DNA from: Humitalea rosea | Lineage (GTDB): Bacteria; Pseudomonadota; Alphaproteobacteria; Acetobacterales; Acetobacteraceae | Assembly: GCF_003253705.1 (NCBI RefSeq) | Contig: NZ_QKYU01000007.1 | Coordinates: forward strand, 124,001 to 188,000 | Length of the DNA stretch: 64,000 nucleotides | Direction: 5' to 3' | In this document: positions 27,106-35,367 of the stretch, piece after piece | Layout of the letters: each line of letters opens with the position of its first letter | Position numbering within the stretch: position 1 is the stretch's first letter | Position numbers and translations under genes: made by a program | Notes under the pieces: generated by a model | What the model saw: only the letters and a program-made list of their open reading frames with translations | The model's database searches: none | Told to the model about the DNA's origin: nothing

Positions 27106-28083
27106 ATGTCCACGCCGCGCCGCCCACGCCGAACCGCTCGCCTGCTGGCAGCCTTCGCCACACTGGCGCTGGTGCTGGCTCCTGCCTTCGCCGATGCGCG
27201 TCCGGGCGGCGGGATCTCCTCGGGCAGCCGCGGCAGCCGCAGCTTCTCGGCACCCCCGGCCACCACCACCGCGCCGCGCCAGGCGCAGCCGATGGATCGC
27301 ACCCTGAGCCAGCCGAGCGCGCCCCGTCCGGGTGTGGCCGGTGCGGCAGGCCCGGTCAGCTCCGGCGGCTTCGGCCGTGGGCTGATGGGCGGCATCGCCG
27401 GCGGCCTGCTGGGGGCCGGGCTGTTCGGCATGCTGAGCGGCTCGGGCTTCCTGGGCGGCCTCGGCAGCCTTGCGGGGATGATGGGCTTCCTGTTGCAGGT
27501 CGCGCTGATCGGCGGCGCCATCTTCCTGGTCATGCGTCTGCTGCGCCGCTCCGCGCCACGCCCGGCGATGGCCGGCGGCCCCTCGGGCAGCATGCCCCGC
27601 AGCGGCATGGCGCGGATGATGGAGCCGGGTGGCGGCATGCGCCCGGCGATGGGCGCGGGGATGGGCCCGAGCAGCGTCGTCGAGATCCTCCCCAATGATT
27701 TCGAGGCCTTCCAGCGCCTGCTGGTCGAGGTGAACGCCGCCTGGAGCCGCCGGGACGCGGCCACGCTGGAGCGCATCGCGACCCATGAGATGGCCGAGTA
27801 TTTCGCCAACGACCTGCGCGACCTGACCGCGCGTGGCTGGGCCAACCAGACCCGCGACGTGGCGCTGGAAAAGGGCGATCTGGCCGAGGCCTGGGCCGAG
27901 GGGCGCGACGAGTATGCGACCGTCGCCATGCGCTTCTCCCTGATCGACGTCACTACCCGCATCGCCGATGGCGTGGTGGTGGAGGGCGATCCGGCCGTGC
28001 GGCAGACCGCGACGGAACTCTGGACCTTTGTCCGCCGTGACGGCGGCGAGTGGCGCCTGTCGGCGATCCAGCAGAGCAGCTGA
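27106..28083 (+). CDS. Tim44-like domain protein
   Basis: A 325-residue protein. A signal peptide or signal anchor (residues about 10-32) precedes a Ser/Pro/Gly-rich stretch. A Gly-rich hydrophobic region with a membrane helix comes at about 105-145 (GGLLGAGLFGML, LLQVALIGGAIFLVMRLL). The C-terminal 130 residues form a Tim44/MRPL45-like domain. In alphaproteobacteria this family includes inner-membrane proteins related to mitochondrial Tim44. The ATG at 27106 has TGGAGA upstream. A -10-like TATATT at 27069-27074 lies just before, though no well-spaced -35 box is seen. Confidence 0.85.
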   Translation: MSTPRRPRRTARLLAAFATLALVLAPAFADARPGGGISSGSRGSRSFSAPPATTTAPRQAQPMDRTLSQPSAPRPGVAGAAGPVSSGGFGRGLMGGIAGGLLGAGLFGMLSGSGFLGGLGSLAGMMGFLLQVALIGGAIFLVMRLLRRSAPRPAMAGGPSGSMPRSGMARMMEPGGGMRPAMGAGMGPSSVVEILPNDFEAFQRLLVEVNAAWSRRDAATLERIATHEMAEYFANDLRDLTARGWANQTRDVALEKGDLAEAWAEGRDEYATVAMRFSLIDVTTRIADGVVVEGDPAVRQTATELWTFVRRDGGEWRLSAIQQSS

Positions 28084-28112
28084 GGGTTCAAGGGGCGGGC
28101 GAAAGCCCGTCC

Positions 28113-29009
28113 CTATCCCACCAGCACCTGCATCGGCCCCGGCGCATCCGCCACGCTGACCGGAACCTCCCCCACCGCATCGCCATCCGCCTGGACCGGG
28201 ATACCGGCCCCGGCGAATTCGATTCGCGACGCCGCGCGGATCTCCACCCCCGGCATGCGCGACAGCAGCCCGAGCGGCAGCGCCACCCCGTAGAGCGCGG
28301 CCGACCACGGCCCCGCATGATGGAACAGCGCCACCTGGAACCCCGGCGCATCCGGCCGCGCCGCCGGGGCCAGCAGGAAGCGCCCGGCGTAAAGCCGCCC
28401 CTTGGTGACGATCGCGCTGCCGACCTGGAAGGCCGCGCCATCCAAGGTCACCGTCATCGGCGGGAAGCCGTAGCGGCATAATTCGCGGGCGGATTGCCAG
28501 ACATAGGCGGCGCGGCCGATTCGCTGCTTCAGCCGCAGATCCAGCCCCGCCACCACCGCGGCATCGAAGCCCGCGCCGAGCATCTGCACGAACAGCCGGC
28601 TGCTGCCATCGGCGAAGCGGGCGATGCCTGGCCAGACCAGCCGCCGCTGCCCCGCCGCCAGCACCCGCGCGGCCTGGGCCGGGCCGAGCGGCAGCCCCAG
28701 TTCCAGCGCCAGGACATTGGCGGTGCCGAAGGGCAGGATGCCGAGGGTCGCGGCACTGCCGGCGAGCCCCGCCGCGACCTCGGCGATGGTGCCATCGCCC
28801 CCGGCCGCGACCACGGCCGTCTCACCCGCCGCGGCGGCCTCGGCGGCGAAGCGACGCGCATCCCCGGGCGCGCCGGTTTCGGCCACGCGCGCGACCACGC
28901 CCGCGATGGCGAGCGCGCGCAATGCCTCCGCAAGCCGGCGACGACGCCGCGCGCCGGCGGTCGGATTGAAGACGATCAGCATTCGCAAGGCGCGATAGGG
29001 CCTGTTCAT
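28113..29009 (-). CDS. Diacylglycerol/lipid kinase family protein
   Basis: A 298-residue protein of the DAGK catalytic family. Seen: the N-terminal MLIVFNPTAGARRRR, the nucleotide-binding AAGGDGTIAEVAAGLAG, and GILPFGTANVLALELGLP, then a beta-rich C-terminal domain. These enzymes phosphorylate diacylglycerol or related lipids. The start is uncertain: ATGs at 29009 and 28982 both fit and neither has a strong ribosome-binding site. It is divergent from the lipid A cluster, which fits an envelope-lipid role. Confidence 0.85.
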   Translation of the reverse strand: MNRPYRALRMLIVFNPTAGARRRRRLAEALRALAIAGVVARVAETGAPGDARRFAAEAAAAGETAVVAAGGDGTIAEVAAGLAGSAATLGILPFGTANVLALELGLPLGPAQAARVLAAGQRRLVWPGIARFADGSSRLFVQMLGAGFDAAVVAGLDLRLKQRIGRAAYVWQSARELCRYGFPPMTVTLDGAAFQVGSAIVTKGRLYAGRFLLAPAARPDAPGFQVALFHHAGPWSAALYGVALPLGLLSRMPGVEIRAASRIEFAGAGIPVQADGDAVGEVPVSVADAPGPMQVLVG

Positions 29010-29187
29010 GACAGACTCAGGTCGGAGATGTGACATTTCAAAATCGAAAGATACGTCATTGAGCATTCACGCCATTTGCCGCTTTCGCGCGTTACCTCCC
29101 CGACATCAACGGCAACGCGCCGGCCCGTTTGCCCCCCGAGTCGATTCGGGGCCAGCCGGCGGGCCCGGCGAGAGCGACGGACGGGAC

Positions 29188-29991
29188 ATGCACCGCACCG
29201 ATACCAAGCGCCATTACCGCAGCGTCTTCCTCTCCGACGTGCATCTCGGGACGCGAGGCTGTCGGGCCGATTTCCTCAAGGATTTCCTCAAGAATATCGA
29301 GTGCGACAAGCTCTACCTGGTCGGCGACATCGTCGATGGCTGGCGGCTCAAGAAGTCCTGGTACTGGGACGCCGACCATGACGAGGTCATCCGCCTGATC
29401 CTGCGCATGGCGCGGCACGGCACCGAGATCTTCTACATCCCCGGCAACCACGACGAGATGTTCCGAAGCTGGCTCGGCCATGAATTCGCCGGCGTGCGGT
29501 TGCAGGATGAGGCGGTGCATGTGACCGCCGATGGCCGCCGCTACCTCGTCATCCACGGCGACCAGTTCGACGGGGTGATCCGCTACGCCAAGTTCCTCGC
29601 CCTGCTGGGGGACTGGGCCTACGACTGGGCGCTCTGGTCCAACCGCTGGTTCAACCTCGCCCGCCGCCGCCTCGGCTATCCCTATTGGTCGCTGTCGCAG
29701 TGGTTGAAGCGGCAGGTGAAGGAAGCGGTGAAGGCGATCGACCGCTTCGAGGGCGCGCTGACCAACGAGGCCCGGCGCCGTGGCCTCGATGGCGTGATCT
29801 GCGGCCATATCCACCACGCCGAGATGCGCGACGTCGGCGGGCTGATGTACATGAACGACGGCGACTGGGTGGAATCCTGCACCGCGCTGGTCGAGCACGC
29901 CGATGGGCGCTTCGCGCTGGTGGATTGGGCGGAGGAGAACCGGCTGTCCTTCCTGCGCGCCCCGCGGCGGGCCGAGCCCGCGACCGCGTGA
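29188..29991 (+). CDS. LpxH-like metallophosphoesterase
   Basis: A 267-residue calcineurin-like phosphatase. Metal-binding motifs are complete: S16-D-V-H19, G46-D-I-V-D50, G86-N-H-D-E90, HGDQFD and GHIHH. The family is annotated as UDP-2,3-diacylglucosamine diphosphatase (LpxH-like). Since many alphaproteobacteria use LpxI instead, the real substrate may be another sugar-lipid pyrophosphate. A GGACGGGA precedes the ATG at 29188. The glycosyltransferase starts 15 bp downstream in the same frame, a pairing seen elsewhere in this class. Confidence 0.85.
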   Translation: MHRTDTKRHYRSVFLSDVHLGTRGCRADFLKDFLKNIECDKLYLVGDIVDGWRLKKSWYWDADHDEVIRLILRMARHGTEIFYIPGNHDEMFRSWLGHEFAGVRLQDEAVHVTADGRRYLVIHGDQFDGVIRYAKFLALLGDWAYDWALWSNRWFNLARRRLGYPYWSLSQWLKRQVKEAVKAIDRFEGALTNEARRRGLDGVICGHIHHAEMRDVGGLMYMNDGDWVESCTALVEHADGRFALVDWAEENRLSFLRAPRRAEPATA

Positions 29992-30006
29992 CCCTGGTGC
30001 ATCCTC

Positions 30007-31035
30007 TTGCCTGAGCGGCTGCCGGGCCCGCCGCAGCGTATCCTGATCGTGTCGGACGCCTGGAAGCCCCAGGTGAACGGCGTGGTCCGCACGCTGGAGA
30101 CGGTGGCCAACGAGCTGCGCGCCGGTGGCGACACGGTGGAGGTGGTCGGCCCCGACCGCTTCCGCTCCATCGCCATGCCCGGCTACCCGGAAATCCGTCT
30201 CGCGATCGCGCCGAAGCGGCGCTTGGCGAAGATCATCGACGACTTCGGCCCCTGCGCCATCCATGTCTCGACCGAGGGGCCACTCGGCTGGGCGGCGCGC
30301 AGCCTGTGCCTGCGGCTCGGCTTCGGCTTCACCACCTCCTTCCACACCATGTTCCCCGAGTATCTGCATGCCCGCACCGGCATTCCCCGCTCCTGGTCCT
30401 GGGCGGTGATGCGCAGCTTCCATGCGGCGGGGCAGGGTGTCTTCGTCGCGACGCGCTCGCTCGGCCGCACGCTGGAGGGGCATGGCTTCCGCAACCTCGT
30501 CGCCTGGTCGCGGGGGGTGGATCTGGAGCGGTTCAAGCCGGGCGGCGCCGATCCCTATGGCGACCTGCCGCGGCCGATCTTCCTCTATGCCGGGCGGGTG
30601 GCGGTGGAGAAGAACATCGCCGCCTTCCTGGAACTGGACCTGCCGGGCACCAAGGTCGTGGTCGGCGACGGGCCGCAGCGCGCGGCGCTGGAAAAGCAGT
30701 TCCCCGAGGCCGTCTTCACCGGCTACCGCGACAATGGCGTGCTGGCGGCCTCCTATGCCCATGCCGATGTCTTCGTCTTCCCCAGCCGCACCGACACCTT
30801 CGGGCTCGTGCTGCTGGAGGCGCTGGCCACCGGCACGCCGGTCGCGGCCTATCCGGTGACCGGGCCGATCGATGTGATCGCCGATGTCCCGGTGGGGGCG
30901 CTGGACGAGGATCTGCGCGCCGCCTGCCTGCGCGCGCTGGGCGCGGATCGCGCCGCCTGCCGCCGCCATGCGGAAACCTTCTCCTGGGCCGCATGCGCCG
31001 CGCGGTTCCGCGCGGCGCTGGTCCCGGTCCGGTAG
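30007..31035 (+). CDS. GT4-family glycosyltransferase
   Basis: A 342-residue GT-B fold enzyme. The N-terminal SDAWKPQVNGVVRTLETVANEL and the C-terminal donor-site E-x7-E region (SRTDTFGLVLLEALATGTPV) are typical of the lipid or alpha-mannosyl GT4 transferases such as MgtA. A membrane-lipid acceptor such as diacylglycerol fits the neighbours but is not proven. The best start is a TTG at 30007, since the previous gene ends at 29991 in the same frame and no ATG is nearby. Confidence 0.87.
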   Translation: MPERLPGPPQRILIVSDAWKPQVNGVVRTLETVANELRAGGDTVEVVGPDRFRSIAMPGYPEIRLAIAPKRRLAKIIDDFGPCAIHVSTEGPLGWAARSLCLRLGFGFTTSFHTMFPEYLHARTGIPRSWSWAVMRSFHAAGQGVFVATRSLGRTLEGHGFRNLVAWSRGVDLERFKPGGADPYGDLPRPIFLYAGRVAVEKNIAAFLELDLPGTKVVVGDGPQRAALEKQFPEAVFTGYRDNGVLAASYAHADVFVFPSRTDTFGLVLLEALATGTPVAAYPVTGPIDVIADVPVGALDEDLRAACLRALGADRAACRRHAETFSWAACAARFRAALVPVR

Positions 31036-31042
31036 CCGCCCG

Positions 31043-31097
31043 ACTTCTCGTCCCCCAGCCTCTCGTCCCCCAGCCGCTCGTCCGGGCCTCTCGTGCC
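31043..31097. repeat. Short direct repeats with CTCGTCCCCCAGCC unit
   Basis: Two near-perfect copies of a 14-bp unit (TCTCGTCCCCCAGCC) are followed by two shorter CTCGT-containing copies in the gap between the glycosyltransferase and the next gene. This looks like slippage in non-coding DNA. Confidence 0.5.
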
Positions 31098-31144
31098 CTG
31101 GGCCTTGCCCGTGCTAGGGCGGGCGACGTGATTGCTCCCTGCCC

Positions 31145-31852
31145 ATGCTGAAGCGGCTTTTGCGGCACCCCGTGGTGGCGGCGACCGGCGCGCGCCTGAT
31201 CGGCGCCTATCTCGCGCTGGTCTATCGCACCACGCGCTGGACCCTGCTCGGCGCCGAGCATGTCCTGGATTTCCCGCGTGAGGCGCGGCCCGTCATCGCC
31301 GCCTTCTGGCATGAGCGCCTGGCCCTGATGCCGCGGCTTTGGACCACGGCGCGGGACCAGGTGCCCGCCGGCCGGTCCTGGCCCTTCCATGTGATGGTCT
31401 CCCGCTCCCGCGACGGGCGCTTCATCGCCGATGTGGTGCGCCGATTCGGGCTGGTCCCCGTGCATGGCTCCACCACCCGCGCCGGCTCCGGCCGCGATCG
31501 TGGCGGGGCCGCGGGCATGCGCGAGGCGCTGCGGCTGCTGCGGCAGGGCGGCGCCCTGGTCATCACCCCCGATGGGCCGCGCGGCCCGCGCCGGGTCGCG
31601 GCCCTCGGGGTCGCGCAGCTTGCCGCGGTCGCGGGCGTGCCGGTGCTGCCCTGCGCCGCCGCGACCAGCCACGCCCGGACCCTGGGCTCCTGGGACCGGA
31701 TGGTGCTGCCGCTGCCCTGGGGCCGGGGGGTGCTGGTCTGCGGTGCGCCGATCGCGGTGCCGCGCGATGGGGCCGAGGCCATGCTGCCGGCGATCGAGGC
31801 CGCGCTGACCGCCGCCTGCGACGCCGCCGATGCCTGGGTGAAGCGGGCGTGA
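31145..31852 (+). CDS. DUF374 lysophospholipid acyltransferase-like protein
   Basis: A 235-residue protein of the DUF374 group of glycerolipid/lipid A acyltransferases. The AFWHERLALMPRLW segment holds the likely catalytic His. GSTTRAGSGRDRGGAAGMREAL and VITPDGPRGPRR follow, as in LpxL/LABLAT-like enzymes. An N-terminal hydrophobic stretch anchors it to the membrane. It directly precedes waaA, overlapping its GTG start by 4 bp. DUF374 next to Kdo transferase is a common arrangement in alphaproteobacteria. Confidence 0.86.
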   Translation: MLKRLLRHPVVAATGARLIGAYLALVYRTTRWTLLGAEHVLDFPREARPVIAAFWHERLALMPRLWTTARDQVPAGRSWPFHVMVSRSRDGRFIADVVRRFGLVPVHGSTTRAGSGRDRGGAAGMREALRLLRQGGALVITPDGPRGPRRVAALGVAQLAAVAGVPVLPCAAATSHARTLGSWDRMVLPLPWGRGVLVCGAPIAVPRDGAEAMLPAIEAALTAACDAADAWVKRA

Positions 31853-33369
31853 GTGGGGGAGTTACAAGCCTGGCGGCGCGGGTCTGGCACGGGGCTGCGA
31901 TGGTGGCGGCGCCGCTGCTGCCGCTCTGGCTGCGCTACCGCGCGGGGCGCGGCAAGGAGATCGCCGCCCGCCTGCCCGAACGCCGCGGCTTCGGCTGCGA
32001 CCGGCCGGAGGGGCTGCTGATCTGGCTGCATGCCGCCAGCGTGGGCGAGACGCTCTCCCTGCTGCCGCTGCTGGGCGCCCTGGCGCGGGCACGGCCGGAG
32101 GCGCGGTTCCTCATCACCACCGCCACCGTCACCGGGGCGGCGATGCTGGCGGCGCGGCTGCCGCCCGATCTCGCGGCGCGCAGCCGGCACCGCTTCCTGG
32201 CGCTGGATGTGCCGGGCTGGGTCGCGCGCTTCCTGGATGGCTGGCGGCCGGATGCGGCGGTCTTCGTCGAGAGCGAGATCTGGCCCAATCTGATCGCCGC
32301 CGCCGCGGCGCGCGGCATCCCGCTCGGGCTGGTGAATGCGCGGATGTCGGCCCGCTCGGGGCGGCGCTGGGCGCGGCTGCCGGGCTTCGCCGCCAGCCTG
32401 TTCGGCGCCTTCCGGCTGGTGGCGGCGCAGACCGCCACGGATGCGGCGCGGCTGCGGCGGCTGGGTGCGGCCGGGGTGGTCGCCTGGGGCAACCTCAAGG
32501 CCGCCGCCGAGCCGCTGCCCGCCGACCCGGAGGCACTGGCCGAGGCCCGCCGCCTGCTCGGCGGCCGCCCGGTGCTGCTCGCCGCCAGCACCCATCCGGG
32601 CGAGGAGGCGCTGATCCTGCGCGCCCTGCCGGCCCTGCGCGTGGCGCTGCCCGATCTGCTGCTGCTGCTGGTGCCGCGCCATCCCGACCGCGGGGCCGAG
32701 GTCGCCGCCGCCGCCGGGGGCGCGCCCCGGCGCGCGCTGGGGCAGGGGCCGGGGGCCGGGCCGGGGGCTGGGTCGGGGGCTGGGTCGGTCTGGGTCGCCG
32801 ATACCATGGGGGAGCTTGGGATCTGGTTCCGCCTGGCCCAGGCGGCGGTGATCGGCGGCAGCCTGGTGCCCAAGGGCGGGCATAATCCGCTGGAGGCGGC
32901 ACAGCTCCGCTGCCCCATCCTGTTCGGTCCGCATATGGAGAATTTCGCCGAGGTCGCCGCCCGGCTGCTGGCGCTGGGCGGGGCGATCCAGGTGCCCGAT
33001 GCGGCGGCGCTGGCCCCGGCCGCGATCGGCGTGCTAACCGGGGCGGGTCGCGCGGCCGCCCTATCGGCCGCCGCTGTGGCGGTCGCCGATGATGCCGCCG
33101 GTCTGCCGGAGCGATTGGCTGCCGAGATCTTGGGCTGGCTGCCCGTGCCCCTGGCCCAGCCTGGGGATCGGGCCAGAACATTTTCAGGCCAGGCATTTTC
33201 AGGCCAGGCATTTTCAGGCCAGGCATTTTCAGGCCAGGCATTTTCAGGCCAGGCATTTTCAGGCCAGGCATTTTCAGGTCAGGCATTTTCAGGTCAGGCA
33301 TTTTCAGGTCAGGCATTTTCAGGTCAGGCGGCCTCGCCCGACGACTCGGAAAATGCGGCAAAACAATAG
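31849..33369 (+). CDS. waaA: 3-deoxy-D-manno-octulosonic acid (Kdo) transferase
   Basis: A 506-residue Kdo transferase that adds Kdo to lipid IVA at the inner membrane. The N-terminal domain has ASVGETLSLLPLL with the catalytic Glu, and VFVESEIWPNL. The C-terminal domain has VIGGSLVPKGGHNPLEAAQLRCP, the CMP-Kdo site. It starts at a GTG overlapping the previous stop. Two oddities: a Gly/Ala insertion near residues 298-313 (GPGAGPGAGSGAGS), and a tail of ten FSGQA repeats (residues 445-494) that ends in ASPDDSENAAKQ. Normal WaaA ends near residue 440, so the repeat tail is an addition. Confidence 0.93.
   Translation: MSGGVTSLAARVWHGAAMVAAPLLPLWLRYRAGRGKEIAARLPERRGFGCDRPEGLLIWLHAASVGETLSLLPLLGALARARPEARFLITTATVTGAAMLAARLPPDLAARSRHRFLALDVPGWVARFLDGWRPDAAVFVESEIWPNLIAAAAARGIPLGLVNARMSARSGRRWARLPGFAASLFGAFRLVAAQTATDAARLRRLGAAGVVAWGNLKAAAEPLPADPEALAEARRLLGGRPVLLAASTHPGEEALILRALPALRVALPDLLLLLVPRHPDRGAEVAAAAGGAPRRALGQGPGAGPGAGSGAGSVWVADTMGELGIWFRLAQAAVIGGSLVPKGGHNPLEAAQLRCPILFGPHMENFAEVAARLLALGGAIQVPDAAALAPAAIGVLTGAGRAAALSAAAVAVADDAAGLPERLAAEILGWLPVPLAQPGDRARTFSGQAFSGQAFSGQAFSGQAFSGQAFSGQAFSGQAFSGQAFSGQAFSGQAASPDDSENAAKQ
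33181..33330 (+). repeat. Ten-copy 15-bp tandem repeat inside waaA
   Basis: Ten head-to-tail copies of TTTTCAGGCCAGGCA: six with GGCC, then four with GGTC. Because 15 is a multiple of 3, each copy adds FSGQA in frame. There are no spacers between copies, so it is not a CRISPR array. The last copies merge into a REP-like element (33313-33366), which suggests that the tandem array grew out of that element by slippage. Confidence 0.95.
33313..33366. repeat. REP-like palindromic element, family C copy 2
   Basis: GCATTTTC (33313-33320) and GAAAATGC (33349-33356) are exact reverse complements around a GGCG-GCCT-CGCC hairpin. The block from the GCATTTTC arm through CGACTCGGAAAAT to the A-rich tail matches 10192-10245. 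Here it is translated and supplies the last residues of WaaA and its stop. Confidence 0.75.
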
Positions 33370-33475
33370 GCCAGAGCGGCTGAAGTGAGCGTAAGCGAAC
33401 GGAAGCCACTCTGGGGTTTGAAGCGCCGCAGCACCGCTGCCGCGCGACGGATGACGGAAGGGAAAGATCGCGCCG

Positions 33476-34465
33476 ATGAGGGCCCCCGACTTCTGGAGCG
33501 GGACCGGTGGGGGACTTCTGCCCCTGTTGCTTTCGCCCATCGCGGCAATCTATGCCGGTGCGACCGCGCGGCGCGTGGCGCTGCCGGGCTGGACCGCGCC
33601 TGTTCCGGTGATCTGCGCCGGCAATGCCACCGCCGGCGGTGCCGGCAAGACCACGCTGGCCCTGGATATCGGCCAGCGCCTCGCCCATCGCGGCATCGCC
33701 GCCGCCTTCCTTACCCGCGGCTATGGCGGGCGGCACAAGGGCCCGCTGCGGGTGGACCCCGCGCGGCACGACAGCCGCGATGTCGGGGATGAGGCGCTGC
33801 TGCTCTGCGATGTGCGCCCGACCTGGGTCGCGGCCGATCGTGCCAAGGGCGCGCAGGCGGCGATCGCGGCCGGCGCCCAGGCGCTGATCATGGATGACGG
33901 GCTGCAGAATCCGACCCTGGTGAAGGATCTCTCGCTGCTGGTGATCGATGGCGGCTTCGGCTTCGGCAATGGCAGGGTGATCCCCTCCGGCCCCTTGCGC
34001 GAACCGCCCGAGGCCGCCGCCGCCCGCAGCCATGCCGCCGTGCTGATCGGCGAGGATGAGACCGGCGCCCTGGCGCGGCTGCCGCCCGGCCTGCCGGTGC
34101 TGCGCGCCCGGCTGGTGCCGGGGCCGGAGGCGGCGATGCTGTCCGGCACGCCGGTCTTCGCCTTCTGCGGCGTGGCGAATCCGCGGAAATTCTTCGCCAC
34201 CTTGCAGGAGGCGGGGGCGGTGATCGCGGGGCGCGTGCCCTTCGCCGACCACTACCCCTTCGATGCCGGCGACATGGAAAGCCTGCTAGCCGAGGCCGAG
34301 CGCCTGCGCGCCGTGCCGGTGACGACGCGCAAGGATATCGTGCGCGTCCCCGCCGCCTTCCGCAGCCGGATCACCGTGGTCACCGTTACCCTGGCCTGGG
34401 AGGAGCCGGCGCGGATCGAGGCGCTGCTCGACCCCCTGGCGGCGCGGGTGCCGATCCCGGCCTGA
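33476..34465 (+). CDS. lpxK: Tetraacyldisaccharide 4'-kinase
   Basis: A 329-residue lipid A 4'-kinase at the inner membrane. The Walker A-type loop GGAGKTT (residues 54-60) follows VPVICAGNATA, and LTRGYGGR and DDGLQNP are family motifs. The protein begins MRAPDFWSG with a hydrophobic N-terminal helix (14-30). It is 106 bp after waaA, a gap filled partly by the end of the REP-like element, and 5 bp before the acyltransferase gene. Confidence 0.95.
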   Translation: MRAPDFWSGTGGGLLPLLLSPIAAIYAGATARRVALPGWTAPVPVICAGNATAGGAGKTTLALDIGQRLAHRGIAAAFLTRGYGGRHKGPLRVDPARHDSRDVGDEALLLCDVRPTWVAADRAKGAQAAIAAGAQALIMDDGLQNPTLVKDLSLLVIDGGFGFGNGRVIPSGPLREPPEAAAARSHAAVLIGEDETGALARLPPGLPVLRARLVPGPEAAMLSGTPVFAFCGVANPRKFFATLQEAGAVIAGRVPFADHYPFDAGDMESLLAEAERLRAVPVTTRKDIVRVPAAFRSRITVVTVTLAWEEPARIEALLDPLAARVPIPA

Positions 34466-34470
34466 CCCCC

Positions 34471-35322
34471 ATGCGGCGGGTCACGGCCTTCTGGCAGGCG
34501 CTGCCGGTGCGGGCGGCCTTGCGCGTCGCGCGGCTGCTGGGGCCGGTGCGGGCCTCCAATGTCTTCGGGGCGCTGGCGCGGTGGCTCGGGCCGCTGCTGC
34601 CGGTCTCGCGCATCGCCCGGGTCAATCTGCGGCTGGCGCTGCCGGGGGCGGATCACGCGGCGATCCTGGCCGGCATGTGGGAGAATTTGGGGCGGCTGGC
34701 CGGCGAGGCGCCGCATCTGGCGGGGCTGCGCGAGACCGCCAGCGGCCCGGGCTGGGAGATCCTGGGTGCTGAGCATCTGCCTGTGGCGGGCCCCGCCATC
34801 CTGGTCTCCGCCCATATCGGCAATTGGGAGGTGCTGCCCACGGTGCTGGCCGCGCGGGGGTTGCCGGTGGCGAGCCTCTACCGCGCGCCGGACAATCCGG
34901 TGGTGGGCCGCATCCTGCGGCGGCTGCGCGGCGGCGGGCCGGCGCTGCTGCCCAAGGGCGGCCGGGGCGCGCTGGCCGCGGCGCGGCATCTCGCGCGGGG
35001 CGGGATGCTGGGGCTGCTGGCGGACCAGAAGCTGAACGAGGGGCTGGCCATCCCCTTCTTCGGCCGCCCGGCGATGACCACGCCGGCGCCGGCGATCCTC
35101 GCCCGGCGCTTCGCCTGCCCGCTGGTGCCCGGCCGGGTGCAGCGGCTGGGGCCGGCGCGGTTCCGCATCCTGGTCGAGCCGGCGCTGCCGCCCGACCCCG
35201 ACCCGGCGGTGACCATGACGGCGGTGAATGCCCGCATCGAGGCCTGGGTGCGGGAGCGGCCGGAGGAATGGCTCTGGCTGCACCGGCGCTGGCCGAAGGC
35301 ACTGTACCGGCTGGACGGTTGA
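34471..35322 (+). CDS. Lipid A late acyltransferase (LpxL/HtrB family)
   Basis: A 283-residue membrane-bound acyltransferase of the LpxL/LpxM type. The catalytic H115-IGNW-E120 (HX4E) follows PAILVSAHIGN. LYRAPDNPVV, LLADQKLNEGLAIPFFG, and RRWPKALYRL near the C terminus are also typical. It probably adds a secondary acyl chain to Kdo2-lipid A. Chain length and position cannot be read from sequence. The open frame is short and continuous with lpxK (5 bp). Confidence 0.9.
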   Translation: MRRVTAFWQALPVRAALRVARLLGPVRASNVFGALARWLGPLLPVSRIARVNLRLALPGADHAAILAGMWENLGRLAGEAPHLAGLRETASGPGWEILGAEHLPVAGPAILVSAHIGNWEVLPTVLAARGLPVASLYRAPDNPVVGRILRRLRGGGPALLPKGGRGALAAARHLARGGMLGLLADQKLNEGLAIPFFGRPAMTTPAPAILARRFACPLVPGRVQRLGPARFRILVEPALPPDPDPAVTMTAVNARIEAWVRERPEEWLWLHRRWPKALYRLDG

Positions 35323-35329
35323 GCAAAGC

Positions 35330-35356
35330 TTGAACCGGCCGGCTGGACGGTATAGT
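35330..35356 (+). promoter_or_regulatory. Possible promoter before the TetR gene
   Basis: TTGAAC (35330-35335) and TATAGT (35351-35356) are separated by 15 bp, shorter than the usual 17. The start codon lies only 11 bp after the -10 box, so the transcript would have almost no leader. A CCGGCCGG palindrome lies between the boxes and could be a repressor site. Confidence 0.35.
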
Positions 35357-35367
35357 CACACTCCGTA

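Noticed and set aside
29092-30969. Long minus-strand open frame over the LpxH-like and GT4 genes
   Set aside because: Low-complexity product without family features; both plus-strand genes have full catalytic motifs.
33181-33330. CRISPR-like array
   Set aside because: The ten 15-bp units are directly adjacent with no unique spacers, and lie in frame in waaA. It is a tandem repeat.
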